Source of the DNA: Demequina oxidasica
GTDB taxonomy: Bacteria; Actinomycetota; Actinomycetes; Actinomycetales; Demequinaceae
DNA length: 64,000 nucleotides
NCBI RefSeq assembly: GCF_000975115.1
Contig: NZ_BBRE01000001.1
Location: 62,001-126,000 of the forward strand
Direction of reading: 5' to 3'
The position numbers and the translations under genes were made by a program. The notes beneath the pieces are model-generated. The model searched no databases. It saw only the letters and a program-made list of their open reading frames with translations, and was not told where the DNA came from. Positions 44,519 to 53,041 of this stretch are shown piece by piece (position 1 is the stretch's first letter; each line of letters opens with the position of its first letter).

Positions 44519-45445
44519 TTACGGATTTGGGGGGAAGTCGGGCCGTTGTTGCTCAAGAAATTGCTCAAATGCCGCCCCCAGTTCGTCTGCAGAGGGCAGC
44601 GAACCGTCCATTGGAATGACGCCCTCGCGCGACTCAACCAGCGCATCGTACTGACGTTCAAGCTGCTCTACCAGGCCCTGAATCTCTTCCGACTCTGCCA
44701 TCTGGCGGTTAATCTCCTCAGTCGCCGTAGCCGCCGCATCGTCCAGATCTCCGGTCGATAAGACCAGGCCTGAGACATCCTCGATGGCCCGCATGGCGCG
44801 CTGCGCGGCTTGCGGATACGAACTTTGAGCGAGGTAATGGGGCACGTGAACTGCGACGCCCACGGCATCGAGGTCCCACTGGCCGAACCTGTACTCCATG
44901 AGGTTTTGCGACGATGCGGGCACCTGCACGGTGCCGAAAATGCTCGGCGCGTCGGGAAGGATCTCCTGACGCGTGCCGTGCACCGTCGCAATGAGCGGCC
45001 GGGTGTGCGGGACGCCCATGGGAACTCCGTGAGTGCCCAGCGTGAGGCCGACCCCTAGCTCGTCAACGATCTCGCGGACCGCGCGGATGTAGCGCTCCCA
45101 CTGCACGTCGGGCTCGAAGCCGTGTAGCAACAGAAACGCGGTCCCCTCCGCATCGGTCACCATGTCAAGTTCAAGATGAGGCTCGTCGTAGTCGGTCCAC
45201 TGGTTCACAGAGAACGTCATCTCAGGACGGCGCGACCGATAGTCGAGCAGTTGATCGATGTTGAACGTTGCGACGCGCACCGGCTCGCTGTGCTCGAGTA
45301 CGTGGTCCGCGACGTGCGCGCCGGCACGGCCGGCGTCAATGAACCCACGTAGCGAATACATCAGCACTGCGGAGCCGTGTGACGACCGGGCTGTCCACGC
45401 CTCGACGCCTTGCGGGTCCCACGTCAACAGAGAATTGTCAGTCAT
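44519..45445 (-). CDS. PAC2-family protein
   Basis: A 308-residue protein of the PAC2 (proteasome assembly chaperone 2-like) family found in most actinobacteria. The features GFIDAGRAGAHVADHVLE, VATFNIDQLLDYRSRRP, LLHGFEPDVQWERY and LGTHGVPMGVPHTRP are typical. The C-terminal 60 residues are a charged helical tail ending DFPPNP. The bacterial function is not established. ATG at 45445 has AACAAT six bases upstream and no ribosome binding site. It is followed by the cold-shock gene on the same strand with a 144-base gap. Confidence 0.87.
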   Translation of the reverse strand: MTDNSLLTWDPQGVEAWTARSSHGSAVLMYSLRGFIDAGRAGAHVADHVLEHSEPVRVATFNIDQLLDYRSRRPEMTFSVNQWTDYDEPHLELDMVTDAEGTAFLLLHGFEPDVQWERYIRAVREIVDELGVGLTLGTHGVPMGVPHTRPLIATVHGTRQEILPDAPSIFGTVQVPASSQNLMEYRFGQWDLDAVGVAVHVPHYLAQSSYPQAAQRAMRAIEDVSGLVLSTGDLDDAAATATEEINRQMAESEEIQGLVEQLERQYDALVESREGVIPMDGSLPSADELGAAFEQFLEQQRPDFPPNP

Positions 45446-45594
45446 GGCCTCATTGTTTCACGGCATCCCTCGCTGAGCGTCAGACCTCGCTGCGAGCGAA
45501 CGACCCACGGGACCTTGGTCGCCACGCTCGAGCATCTTTGCGATAATGGTCAACTGTCTCGGCGACTTACGTGACGTAGATGCAAGGGGTGAAG

Positions 45595-47793
45595 ATGCAC
45601 GAGGACAACACGGTGAATGCGGACCAGCCTGGACTCGCTGGCGAGCAAAAAGTCATCGATGTTCTCTACTCACGCGTGGACACACTGCGCGACGAGGCTG
45701 ACGAGCGACTTACTGAAATTCGTCGTACCGGACCTAGCGGATCACCCCAGAATCGCTCCGAGCGCGACGCGTTCGCCACGCTCTACGAGGACCGCATTGC
45801 GCAGCTCGACGCCGTCGAGGATCGCCTTTGCTTTGGCCGCCTCGACCTGCGCGACGGCGATCACCTCTATGTGGGCCGCATCGGGCTGTCCGACGCCGAT
45901 CACGCCCCGCTGCTCACGGACTGGCGCGCCCCTGCAGCGCGGGCCTTTTACTCGGCGACCGCCGCGAACCCTGGCAACGTGGTCAATCGTCGTCACCTGA
46001 CTACCCGCCGCCGCACTGTGACCGCAGTCGAGGACGACGTGCTGGACGTCGAAGCCTTGCGCGAATCCGGCGCAGACGCCGCGCTCGCCGGGGAGGGCGC
46101 CCTGCTCGCCGCTCTGGGTGAGCGCCGCACCGGCCGCATGGGCGACATCGTCGCCACTATTCAGGCAGAGCAGGATGACGTCATCCGCGCGCCGATGCAG
46201 GGCGCGCTGGTGGTGCAGGGAGGCCCCGGAACGGGCAAGACGGCCGTGGCCCTCCACCGCGCCGCGTACCTGCTCTACCACCACCGTCAGCAGCTCGAGA
46301 GCCGCGGCGTGCTGCTCATCGGGCCATCGCGGTCCTTCCTGAACTACATCGACCACGTGCTGCCCTCGCTCGGCGAGACGGGCGCCGTGAGCACCACCAT
46401 GAGCGGGCTAGTCAAGGGCATCGACACGTCCGCCATCGAGGCCGACCAGACCGCCGCGCTCAAGGGCCGGACTGAGATGGCGAATGTGATTCGCAGCGCC
46501 GTCCGCGAGCGCCAGCGGTTGCCGCGCGCCGACCAAGAATTTCGCCTGGACGGTCGCACAGTGGTCATCCGCCGCGCCGACGTCAAAGACGCCCAGGCAC
46601 GAGCGCGACGCGACGGCAAGCCTCACAACCAGGCCCGCAAGGCATTCGCCAAGGACATGATCGGGCGCCTGACCATGCAGTTGATGGAGCAGCTCGACCA
46701 TTCACTAGGCGACGACGACCGGGCTGAGTTCGAGCGCGACGTCCGCGATGACAAGAACATCCGTGTGGCCATCAACCTGTGCTGGCTACCGGTCTCCCCC
46801 GTTCAGTTGTTGCGCGACCTCTTCGCCAAACCGCATCTGCTCGACTACGCCGCGCAGTCACTCACCCCGACCGAACGCTCCCACCTCCTCCGCGCTGCTG
46901 ACGCACCCTTTACCGACGCAGACGTCCCCCTGCTGGACGAGGCGGCGGAATTACTTGGCGACATGCCCGGCTCAAACAAGCGCGCACGCGACGAGGCTCC
47001 CTCGGCCGAGGAGGTCCAGTACGCGAAGGACGTGCTCGACAGCTTTGGCGCGGAGAGCATGATCAAGGTCGACGCCGAGGTGTTGGCCGCCCGCATGCAG
47101 GCCGGCCCGGGACGCATGTCCGTCGCGGAGCGCGCATCCGGCGACCGGCGATGGGCTTACGGCCACGTCGTAGTCGACGAAGCGCAAGAGATTTCGCCGA
47201 TGGGCTGGCGGATGCTGCTCCGGCGTTGCCCCACCAGGTCCTTCACGATCGTCGGCGATGTTGCGCAGACCACCGCGAGCGCCGGCACGCGCTGGTGGCC
47301 AGAGGCGATGGACCCCGTGTTCAAGGACTCATGGAACCTTCGCGAGCTCACCATTAGTTACCGCATTCCTGCCGGGGTGGCCGAGGTCGCGCAGTCGTAT
47401 GCGCGGGCCGCTGGCCTGCCGGTGAGTGAACTCACTGCCGCGCGCGACCTTGACGACTCGGTTGCCGTGACGAAGGACGCCGATGCCGTCGCGAGGGCCG
47501 TACAGATCGCGACGGAGCACTCGCACACGCTGGCGGCTACCGGCGGCGGGCTGGTCGCCGTCATCGCGCCACAATCTCTCTTGACGGAGGTGGGTGGCTT
47601 GCTACTTGAGGCCGGCATCGAGGATGTCACGTTGGTGACAGCACGCGGGGCCAAGGGTCTCGAGTTCGACATCGTCGTGGTAGTCGAACCCGCGCAGATC
47701 GCACAGCATCCCGGAGACCTGTACGTGGCACTCACGCGCTCGACGCGCCGCCTCGAGGTGGTCCACACCGGCGCGCTACCTCCAGGCATGTAG
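45595..47793 (+). CDS. HelD/HelR-like RNA-polymerase-recycling ATPase (UvrD-type helicase fold)
   Basis: A 732-residue superfamily-1 ATPase. The N-terminal coiled coil and the block LLTDWRAPAARAFY are typical of HelD proteins, which pull stalled RNA polymerase off DNA. Actinobacterial HelR also protects against rifamycins. Walker A GGPGTGKT is at about 209-216, Walker B VVVDEAQEISP near 525, and the C-terminal motif VTARGAKGLEFD is present. ATG at 45595 has AGGGG seven bases upstream and is preferred to ATG at 45580. I found no 19-bp rifamycin-associated element upstream. HelR versus HelD is not settled. Confidence 0.85.
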   Translation: MHEDNTVNADQPGLAGEQKVIDVLYSRVDTLRDEADERLTEIRRTGPSGSPQNRSERDAFATLYEDRIAQLDAVEDRLCFGRLDLRDGDHLYVGRIGLSDADHAPLLTDWRAPAARAFYSATAANPGNVVNRRHLTTRRRTVTAVEDDVLDVEALRESGADAALAGEGALLAALGERRTGRMGDIVATIQAEQDDVIRAPMQGALVVQGGPGTGKTAVALHRAAYLLYHHRQQLESRGVLLIGPSRSFLNYIDHVLPSLGETGAVSTTMSGLVKGIDTSAIEADQTAALKGRTEMANVIRSAVRERQRLPRADQEFRLDGRTVVIRRADVKDAQARARRDGKPHNQARKAFAKDMIGRLTMQLMEQLDHSLGDDDRAEFERDVRDDKNIRVAINLCWLPVSPVQLLRDLFAKPHLLDYAAQSLTPTERSHLLRAADAPFTDADVPLLDEAAELLGDMPGSNKRARDEAPSAEEVQYAKDVLDSFGAESMIKVDAEVLAARMQAGPGRMSVAERASGDRRWAYGHVVVDEAQEISPMGWRMLLRRCPTRSFTIVGDVAQTTASAGTRWWPEAMDPVFKDSWNLRELTISYRIPAGVAEVAQSYARAAGLPVSELTAARDLDDSVAVTKDADAVARAVQIATEHSHTLAATGGGLVAVIAPQSLLTEVGGLLLEAGIEDVTLVTARGAKGLEFDIVVVVEPAQIAQHPGDLYVALTRSTRRLEVVHTGALPPGM

Positions 47794-47818
47794 CCAGTCG
47801 GATCGTGGCCTGCCTGCG

Positions 47819-48622
47819 CTAGACGTCTTCGCAGGGCCCCGCGCCCGCAATTGCCAGGCCCGCCAGGTCACCGGGACCCCAGGTAGTGAGCGTTGAACTT
47901 GATGCGTTCATCAACTCGTTGGGGTCCTGAACGTGAGCAAGGCCAAGCACGTGGCCCCACTCATGCATGATGATCGCCGTCGCCCGGGCCTCACCGCCGG
48001 GGGCCACTGCCAGCTGCCGCAGATCTTCACTGTCAAGCACCATGACTCCCGCGCGTAGGTAGCGTTGCTCTCCATATGCGCCGTTGACCGCGCTGGAACC
48101 CCCCACTCCGGACACAGCACCGGCCAAGTCTGGGTTTTGCGACTCCGTTGACCAGCCCACGACCACGGGCGCAAACCCCTCGCCATATTGCGGCTGCAGG
48201 AGTTCACGTTCAAAGCTGGCGGGTTCGTTGGTAGTTCCCTCGTAAACCAAATCGATGCCGGAGGCTGCGGCTACAGCATCGGCCGCGTTGTGCAACATTG
48301 GCAACGCGCCACGAGGCATACCTGCTGGCGAGAGCACCCATTTCACCGGACGACAGGGGTCGTACCGCACCGGACCCTCACTCACATCGTCAAATAAGAA
48401 CGCGAAGGATCCGCTGGTCTCAGGCACTATCACCGCACTGCGCCTCATAGCGGGGCCGTCGGGCAGCGGGATGGTGCGCTCCGTGTCTCCCTCAATTACC
48501 GAGTTGCGTGGCGTGCCAAAGTGCTTCAGATCCTCTATCACTATTCCCTGCCAACTCGCCATCACCACCGCGCCCGCGACTGCGCAGGCGATCAGCACGC
48601 TGACGTTCAGGGCACGAGACAT
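47819..48622 (-). CDS. Membrane-anchored metzincin-like zinc metalloprotease
   Basis: A 267-residue protein. An N-terminal hydrophobic segment (about 5-25) acts as signal or anchor, with the rest outside the cell. The zinc motif HEWGHVLGLAH at 220-230 matches HExxHxxGxxH of the metzincins (matrixin/M10-like). NELMNASSS eight residues later supplies the Met-turn. The region WVLSPAGMPRGALPMLHNAADAVAAASG is the usual matrixin N-terminal strand and helix. The target is unknown. It is divergent from serA. Confidence 0.85.
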   Translation of the reverse strand: MSRALNVSVLIACAVAGAVVMASWQGIVIEDLKHFGTPRNSVIEGDTERTIPLPDGPAMRRSAVIVPETSGSFAFLFDDVSEGPVRYDPCRPVKWVLSPAGMPRGALPMLHNAADAVAAASGIDLVYEGTTNEPASFERELLQPQYGEGFAPVVVGWSTESQNPDLAGAVSGVGGSSAVNGAYGEQRYLRAGVMVLDSEDLRQLAVAPGGEARATAIIMHEWGHVLGLAHVQDPNELMNASSSTLTTWGPGDLAGLAIAGAGPCEDV

Positions 48623-48676
48623 GGCTCTAGCCTGCCACGGTCGCGCATACGAATTGGAAACGGCGGCAAAGTGCGA

Positions 48677-48682
48677 GACAAT
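48677..48682 (+). promoter_or_regulatory. Putative -10 of a leaderless serA promoter (GACAAT)
   Basis: GACAAT ends seven bases before the GTG of serA, the same hexamer and spacing as before hrpA. No ribosome binding site is present. Confidence 0.4.
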
Positions 48683-48689
48683 CAGCCAC

Positions 48690-49886
48690 GTGCGAGCACT
48701 CCTACTTGAAAACCTTCACCCCAAAGCCACCGAGATCCTCGAGGGCGCCGGAATCGACGTCGAGAACCATGGCGGCGCCATGGACGAGGACGAGCTGATT
48801 GAGGCCCTCAAGGGCGTTGAACTGCTTGGTCTGCGGTCTAAGACCCAGCTCACGGAACGTGTCATCGAGGCGTCTCCCTCGCTGATCTCCGTTGGAGCGT
48901 TCTCCATCGGCACCAACCAGATCGACCTCGCGGCAGCTGCCCGCAAGGGAATCGCTGCGTTTAACGCGCCATTCTCGAACACGCGCTCCGTAGTCGAGAT
49001 GGCAGTCTCCGAGATGATCTCTTTGACCCGTCGGCTCCCCGATCACAACCGCATGATGCACCAGGGCGTGTGGAATAAGAGCGCTGACGGCGCACACGAG
49101 ATCCGAAGCCGCACGCTCGGCATCGTGGGCTACGGCAACATCGGCTCGCAGTTGTCCGTGATCGCAGAGGCGCTCGGAATGAACGTCATTTTTTACGACA
49201 GCGCCGAGAAGCTCGCGCTGAGCAATGCAACCCGCATGCCCACGCTGGAGTCACTACTCGCGGCTGCGGACATCGTCACGTTGCACGTTGACGGACGCCC
49301 CGGCAACCAGGGCTTCTTTGGTCCGGAGCAGATCAACGCGATGAAGCCAGGCGCTCTCTTCCTGAACCTGTCGCGCGGCTTCAACGTCGACATCGACGCC
49401 CTGCGCGCGGCACTGGAGTCCGGCCACATTGGCGGTGCGGCCATCGACGTGTTCCCCGAGGAGCCCAAGAAAAAGGGTGACCCCTTCGTCACTCCCCTGC
49501 AGAACATGCCGAACGTCATTCTCACGCCACACATTGGCGGTTCGACGGAGGAAGCTCAGCGCGACATCGGCATCTTCGTGGCGACGCGACTGCGCGACTA
49601 CGTCCAGAACGGTTCCACGTCGCTGAGCGTCAATCTTCCCAATCTTTCACTGGAGCAGGTCAGCGGTTCATACCGCATCGCGCACCTGCACTCCAACATC
49701 CCTGGTGTGCTCGCGGCCGTCAACCACGAGCTCGCACAGCACGACGTCAACATCGAAGCGCAGTTGCTCTCAACGCGCGGCGACCTTGGCTACGTTGTCA
49801 CCGACATCGCGGCCGGCACCGACTCCGGTGCACTAGAAGCACTCGCCAGCATGCCTGGCACCGTGCGATTGCGAGTTCTCTCATAA
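48690..49886 (+). CDS. serA: D-3-phosphoglycerate dehydrogenase
   Basis: First enzyme of serine synthesis, oxidising 3-phosphoglycerate with NAD. It is 398 residues in the short E. coli-like form with a C-terminal ACT domain (from about 325) that allows serine feedback. The NAD loop GYGNIGSQ is near residue 152, the catalytic Arg in NLSRGFNVD, and the catalytic His in TPHIGGSTEEAQ near 282. GTG at 48690 gives the family N-terminus; the open frame upstream to 48255 overlaps the protease gene and is not coding. The TAA stop overlaps the helicase start (ATAA). Confidence 0.94.
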   Translation: MRALLLENLHPKATEILEGAGIDVENHGGAMDEDELIEALKGVELLGLRSKTQLTERVIEASPSLISVGAFSIGTNQIDLAAAARKGIAAFNAPFSNTRSVVEMAVSEMISLTRRLPDHNRMMHQGVWNKSADGAHEIRSRTLGIVGYGNIGSQLSVIAEALGMNVIFYDSAEKLALSNATRMPTLESLLAAADIVTLHVDGRPGNQGFFGPEQINAMKPGALFLNLSRGFNVDIDALRAALESGHIGGAAIDVFPEEPKKKGDPFVTPLQNMPNVILTPHIGGSTEEAQRDIGIFVATRLRDYVQNGSTSLSVNLPNLSLEQVSGSYRIAHLHSNIPGVLAAVNHELAQHDVNIEAQLLSTRGDLGYVVTDIAAGTDSGALEALASMPGTVRLRVLS

Positions 49887-52006
49887 ATAACCCCCACACC
49901 AACGAAGCCGTCGCCTTCTCCGACCTCGGTCTACCTGACGCGCTCGTTGAGGCACTGTCGCGCGCCGGAATCGAGACCGCGTTTCCCATCCAGTCGGCAA
50001 CCATCGCCGATGGCCTGGCTGGCCGGGACGTCCTCGGCAAGGCTCGTACCGGTTCAGGTAAGACGCTTGGCTTCGGCCTGCCCGCAATCGCGCGCCTCGC
50101 GGACACGGGACGCGCGGAGCCGAACAAGCCCCGCGCGATCGTGCTAGTCCCCACCCGCGAACTGGCCATGCAGGTCAACGACGCGCTCGAGCCGTACGCA
50201 CACGCCATGCATGTCTCGCTGCGCCTAGTCGCCGGTGGCCTGTCGATGTCCAAGCAGATCCAGGCCCTTGACCGCGGCGTACACCTTCTGGTCGCTACCC
50301 CCGGCCGTCTTGCCGACCTGGTGCGCCGCGGCGACGCCAACCTCTCCGATGTTTCGCTGGTCGTCCTCGATGAGGCCGACCACATGGCCGAGATGGGCTT
50401 CATGGACGAGATCACCGAGATTCTCGCAGGAGTCCCCAAGGGTGGTCAGCGGCTACTGTTCTCGGCCACCCTCGACGGCGACGTCGACCGCTTGGTCAGT
50501 GCGTATATGAACGACCCGGTGCTGCACGACGTCACCTCTGGCGACGACGCGACCGCCACCATGACTCACGTGGGCCTCAACGTTCCTCCCCACCTGAAGT
50601 ACCAGATCGCCAACCGCATCGTTTCCCGCGAGGGCCGCACCATCGTGTTTGTGCGCACCAAGTTGGGATGCGACCGCATTGCCGGCCAAATGCGCGAGGC
50701 GGGCGTCAACGCGATCGCCCTGCACGGCGACAAGACGCAGGCCGAGCGCAACGCCGCCATCAGCGGCTTCCGCGCGGGCACGGTTCCGGTGTTGGTCGCT
50801 ACTGACGTTGCCGCTCGCGGCATCCACGTCGACTCCGTGGACCTGGTCATGCAGATCGACCCACCGGCCGATCACAAGGACTACACGCACCGCGCCGGAC
50901 GTACCGCGCGCGCGGGCGAGGCCGGCATGGTCGTCACGCTCGTGCTGCCGCACCAGCGCAAGACCGTCGACCGCCTGTTCGAGAACGCAGGAATCGAACC
51001 GTTGTTCCGTAAGATCCGCGGAGACGACGCCGAGTCCATGGCCATGGTCGATGCCCTCACAGGTGGCCACGAGCCCAGCGGCATTCCTGTTCCAGAACCG
51101 CGTGCCCCCAAGCCCGAACGTGGGCGTGGACGCCCCGAGCGCGGTGGCGGCTCGCGTGGTCGAGGCGACACCGGCCGCCGACCCAGCCGCAACATGTCTG
51201 ATGGCGGACGTTGGGACTCACGCCGCGAGGACGCAAGCGCGTCACGAGCGCGCGACGATCTCGCCCGCAAGGAACGCGAACTCGCCGAGCGAGAGCGTCG
51301 GCTCACCTTGCGTGAGCAGGAACTCACCTCGCGCTCCGAGGCCCCGCGGGCCGCTACGGGCGGTGCGCCCTCGGCACGCCGTGACGAGGGACGTCCCTCG
51401 TACAACCGCGACGACCGCTCAGGTCGACCTACTGGTCGTGACGACCGTCCTGCGAAGTCCTCCTCATGGGACCGCAAGGACTCCAAGCCCTCGCGTGACC
51501 GGGACGACCGCAAGCCCTACGGCCGCGACGATCGTGGCTCATCTGACCGTAAGCCGTACAGCCGCGACGACCGCTCGGGCCGACCTACTGGTCGTGACGA
51601 CCGTCCTGCGAAGGCCTCCTCATGGGACCGCAAGGACTCCAAGCCCTCGCGTGACCGGGACGACCGCAAGCCCTACGGCCGCGACGACCGTGGCTCATCT
51701 GACCGTAAGCCGTACAGCCGCGACGACCGCTCGGGCCGTTCCAGCGGCCGCGACGAGCGTCCCTCGTACAACCGCGACGACCGCTCAGGTCGACCTACTG
51801 GTCGTGACGACCGTCCTGCGAAGTCCTCCTCATGGGACCGCAAGGACTCCAAGCCCCCGCGTGACCGGGACGACCGTGGCTCTGGCGGCGGCAAGAAGTT
51901 CGACGGGCCCAAGAAGCCCAAGGCCGTCAACGACACTCCTGGCAAGGGCAAGAAGCCTAAGAAGACATCTAATCGGAGTGGGAAGCCTCGTCCGAAGAAG
52001 AAGTAG
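49883..52006 (+). CDS. DEAD-box RNA helicase with repetitive Arg/Asp tail; probable ATA start
   Basis: A 707-residue DEAD-box helicase. The Q motif ([19 protein letters not shown], then FPIQ), Walker [19 protein letters not shown] (seen as [12 protein letters not shown]), SAT and [10 protein letters not shown] are all in order. The tail from about residue 400 is Arg/Glu-rich, then Arg/Asp/Ser/Lys repeats of 52 residues, ending in a Lys-rich stretch. The family start falls at MNNPHTNEA, but its first codon is ATA at 49883. No ATG, GTG or TTG exists in frame between the upstream part of serA and the Q motif. An ATT at 49868 is the only near alternative. The tail is likely disordered and RNA-binding. 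The 3' end overlaps nrdR by 38 bases. Confidence 0.9.
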   Translation: MNNPHTNEAVAFSDLGLPDALVEALSRAGIETAFPIQSATIADGLAGRDVLGKARTGSGKTLGFGLPAIARLADTGRAEPNKPRAIVLVPTRELAMQVNDALEPYAHAMHVSLRLVAGGLSMSKQIQALDRGVHLLVATPGRLADLVRRGDANLSDVSLVVLDEADHMAEMGFMDEITEILAGVPKGGQRLLFSATLDGDVDRLVSAYMNDPVLHDVTSGDDATATMTHVGLNVPPHLKYQIANRIVSREGRTIVFVRTKLGCDRIAGQMREAGVNAIALHGDKTQAERNAAISGFRAGTVPVLVATDVAARGIHVDSVDLVMQIDPPADHKDYTHRAGRTARAGEAGMVVTLVLPHQRKTVDRLFENAGIEPLFRKIRGDDAESMAMVDALTGGHEPSGIPVPEPRAPKPERGRGRPERGGGSRGRGDTGRRPSRNMSDGGRWDSRREDASASRARDDLARKERELAERERRLTLREQELTSRSEAPRAATGGAPSARRDEGRPSYNRDDRSGRPTGRDDRPAKSSSWDRKDSKPSRDRDDRKPYGRDDRGSSDRKPYSRDDRSGRPTGRDDRPAKASSWDRKDSKPSRDRDDRKPYGRDDRGSSDRKPYSRDDRSGRSSGRDERPSYNRDDRSGRPTGRDDRPAKSSSWDRKDSKPPRDRDDRGSGGGKKFDGPKKPKAVNDTPGKGKKPKKTSNRSGKPRPKKK
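51392..51889 (+). repeat. In-gene tandem repeats encoding the helicase tail
   Basis: A unit of 156 bases (52 codons) recurs: ACTGGTCGTGACGACCGTCC begins at 51431, 51587 and 51797. The first step is 156 bases and the second 210, because a 54-base segment is inserted. Copies are nearly identical at DNA level, so the array should be prone to length change. Encoded motifs are [34 protein letters not shown] and [13 protein letters not shown]. Confidence 0.9.
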
Positions 52007-52457
52007 CCGCAGCATCCTCTGCGCGTAGCCGTGCGATAGCCGCATCGAAGTCGTCGAGTGTCTCGAACGCCTGATAGACACTAGCAAAGCGAAGGTATGC
52101 GATCTCGTCGAGCTCGCGCAGGGGCGGCAGGATCGCAAGACCGATGTCCAGGGCGTTGATTTCGGCCTGGCCGTTGGCCCGGATTGACTCTTCAACCTTT
52201 TGGGCCAAGAGGGCGAGGTCGTCTTCGCTGACGGGCCTCCCCTGGCAAGCCTTCTTCACACCGGACATGATCTTCTCGCGACTGAAGGGCTCGGAAACTC
52301 CTGCTCGCTTCAGGACAGACAGGCTCGCGGTTTCCACGGTAGTGAAGCGTCTGCCGCACGAGGGGCATTCGCGGCGGCGGCGGATGGATGCGCCATCGTC
52401 CGAGGTACGCGAGTCGACGACCTTGGAGTCAGTGTGGCGACAGAAGGGACAGTGCAT
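51969..52457 (-). CDS. nrdR: Transcriptional repressor NrdR
   Basis: Zinc-finger/ATP-cone repressor of ribonucleotide reductase genes, 162 residues. The zinc ribbon uses CPFC (3-6) and CPSC (about 31-34), the second followed by GRRFTTVE. The ATP-cone begins [16 protein letters not shown]. The C-terminal tail is Ala/Ser/Asp-rich. ATG at 52457 starts directly at MHCPFC. It is followed on the other strand by the DEAD-box gene, whose end overlaps it. It forms the usual nrdR/LysM/lexA neighbourhood of actinobacteria. Confidence 0.96.
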   Translation of the reverse strand: MHCPFCRHTDSKVVDSRTSDDGASIRRRRECPSCGRRFTTVETASLSVLKRAGVSEPFSREKIMSGVKKACQGRPVSEDDLALLAQKVEESIRANGQAEINALDIGLAILPPLRELDEIAYLRFASVYQAFETLDDFDAAIARLRAEDAAATSSSDEASHSD

Positions 52458-52522
52458 GCCCGCATTGTCCCATGCAGACAGAGACGTCTGCGAACCAGCT
52501 CGCCTGCGCCTCGCGTAAAGGA

Positions 52523-52837
52523 CTAAGCCACGGACGGGAGCAGGAGTTCCTGACCCGCGCGCAACGCCGAGGAATCCATCACGTTCACACGCTGAATTGC
52601 GCCTACCGTCGCCTGGACGTCATTTCCACTAGGCGTGATCGAGCTAGCGATATCCCACAGGGTGTCGCCCGGCATCACGACGTACGTATCGGCGGCGACT
52701 GCCCCCGTCGAGGCGTCGGCGGACGTGTCGTTGGCGAATGCCTGAGGACCGACCACTACTGCGACGGCTAGGAGCACGACCACCAAGGCGGCGCGCTTGG
52801 CGCGGGCTACGGGGTTCTGCGGTGCGTAGATCTTCAT
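52523..52837 (-). CDS. LysM-domain SOS protein, probable division inhibitor (Rv2719c/DivS-like position)
   Basis: A 104-residue exported protein. A basic start and hydrophobic segment (about 17-33) precede a LysM peptidoglycan-binding domain (about 50-100; [43 protein letters not shown]). In mycobacteria and corynebacteria the gene in this place (Rv2719c, divS) blocks division during DNA damage, and YneA does so in Bacillus. The match here is by position, domain and SOS boxes, not by long sequence identity. ATG at 52837 follows GGAGG. Two LexA boxes cover its promoter. Confidence 0.87.
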   Translation of the reverse strand: MKIYAPQNPVARAKRAALVVVLLAVAVVVGPQAFANDTSADASTGAVAADTYVVMPGDTLWDIASSITPSGNDVQATVGAIQRVNVMDSSALRAGQELLLPSVA

Positions 52838-52849
52838 GACTTCCTCCAT

Positions 52850-52865
52850 TCGAACACGTGTTCGT
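52850..52865. promoter_or_regulatory. LexA box 1
   Basis: TCGAACACGTGTTCGT, a near-perfect match to the actinobacterial/Bacillus SOS box CGAACRNRYGTTYG. It lies in the LysM gene leader, 12 bases before its start codon. Confidence 0.88.
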
Positions 52866-52880
52866 CGAACACATGTTCTA
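52865..52880. promoter_or_regulatory. LexA box 2
   Basis: TCGAACACATGTTCTA directly abuts box 1 and overlaps the expected transcription start of the LysM gene. Confidence 0.85.
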
Positions 52881-52909
52881 TTTCTAACATCAAGAGCCGA
52901 CATATGCAA
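52881..52909 (-). promoter_or_regulatory. Promoter of the LysM gene
   Basis: On the minus strand TTGCAT (52909-52904), a 17-base spacer and TAGAAA (52886-52881). LexA boxes 1 and 2 lie just downstream, so LexA would block initiation or early elongation. Confidence 0.6.
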
Positions 52910-52916
52910 GACACGC

Positions 52917-52932
52917 TCGAACATATGTTTGA
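52917..52932. promoter_or_regulatory. LexA box 3
   Basis: TCGAACATATGTTTGA overlaps the -35 of the lexA promoter (52929-52934), fitting LexA autoregulation. Confidence 0.85.
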
Positions 52933-52957
52933 TTAAATGCTCGGCGTGCCCTACCGT
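52929..52957 (+). promoter_or_regulatory. lexA promoter
   Basis: TTGATT (52929-52934), a 17-base spacer and TACCGT (52952-52957). The leader to lexA is about 78 bases and contains GAGGAGAGGGAA before the start. Confidence 0.6.
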
Positions 52958-53041
52958 CATGTCTTAAGAGCATCACGAGGGTCTGACAACTGCGGGCCCG
53001 CCAAACCGTGCGGTTCAAGACCTAGAGGAGAGGGAACACTC

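Noticed and set aside
45476..45594. Rifamycin-associated element upstream of the HelR-like gene
   Set aside because: No 19-bp inverted repeat of the GGGGCTTGC...GCAAGGCCCC kind is present in the intergenic region.
48255..48689. Open reading frame extending serA upstream by 145 codons
   Set aside because: It overlaps the metalloprotease gene on the other strand, has no similarity to SerA, and the family N-terminus starts at the GTG at 48690.
51392..51889. Possible CRISPR-like array
   Set aside because: The repeats are in frame, encode the helicase tail, and are 156-210 bases long with no short repeat/spacer structure.
52937..53041. N-terminal extension of LexA from 52937
   Set aside because: It would include the promoter -10 and leader; the ATG at 53042 has a strong ribosome binding site and the right family length.
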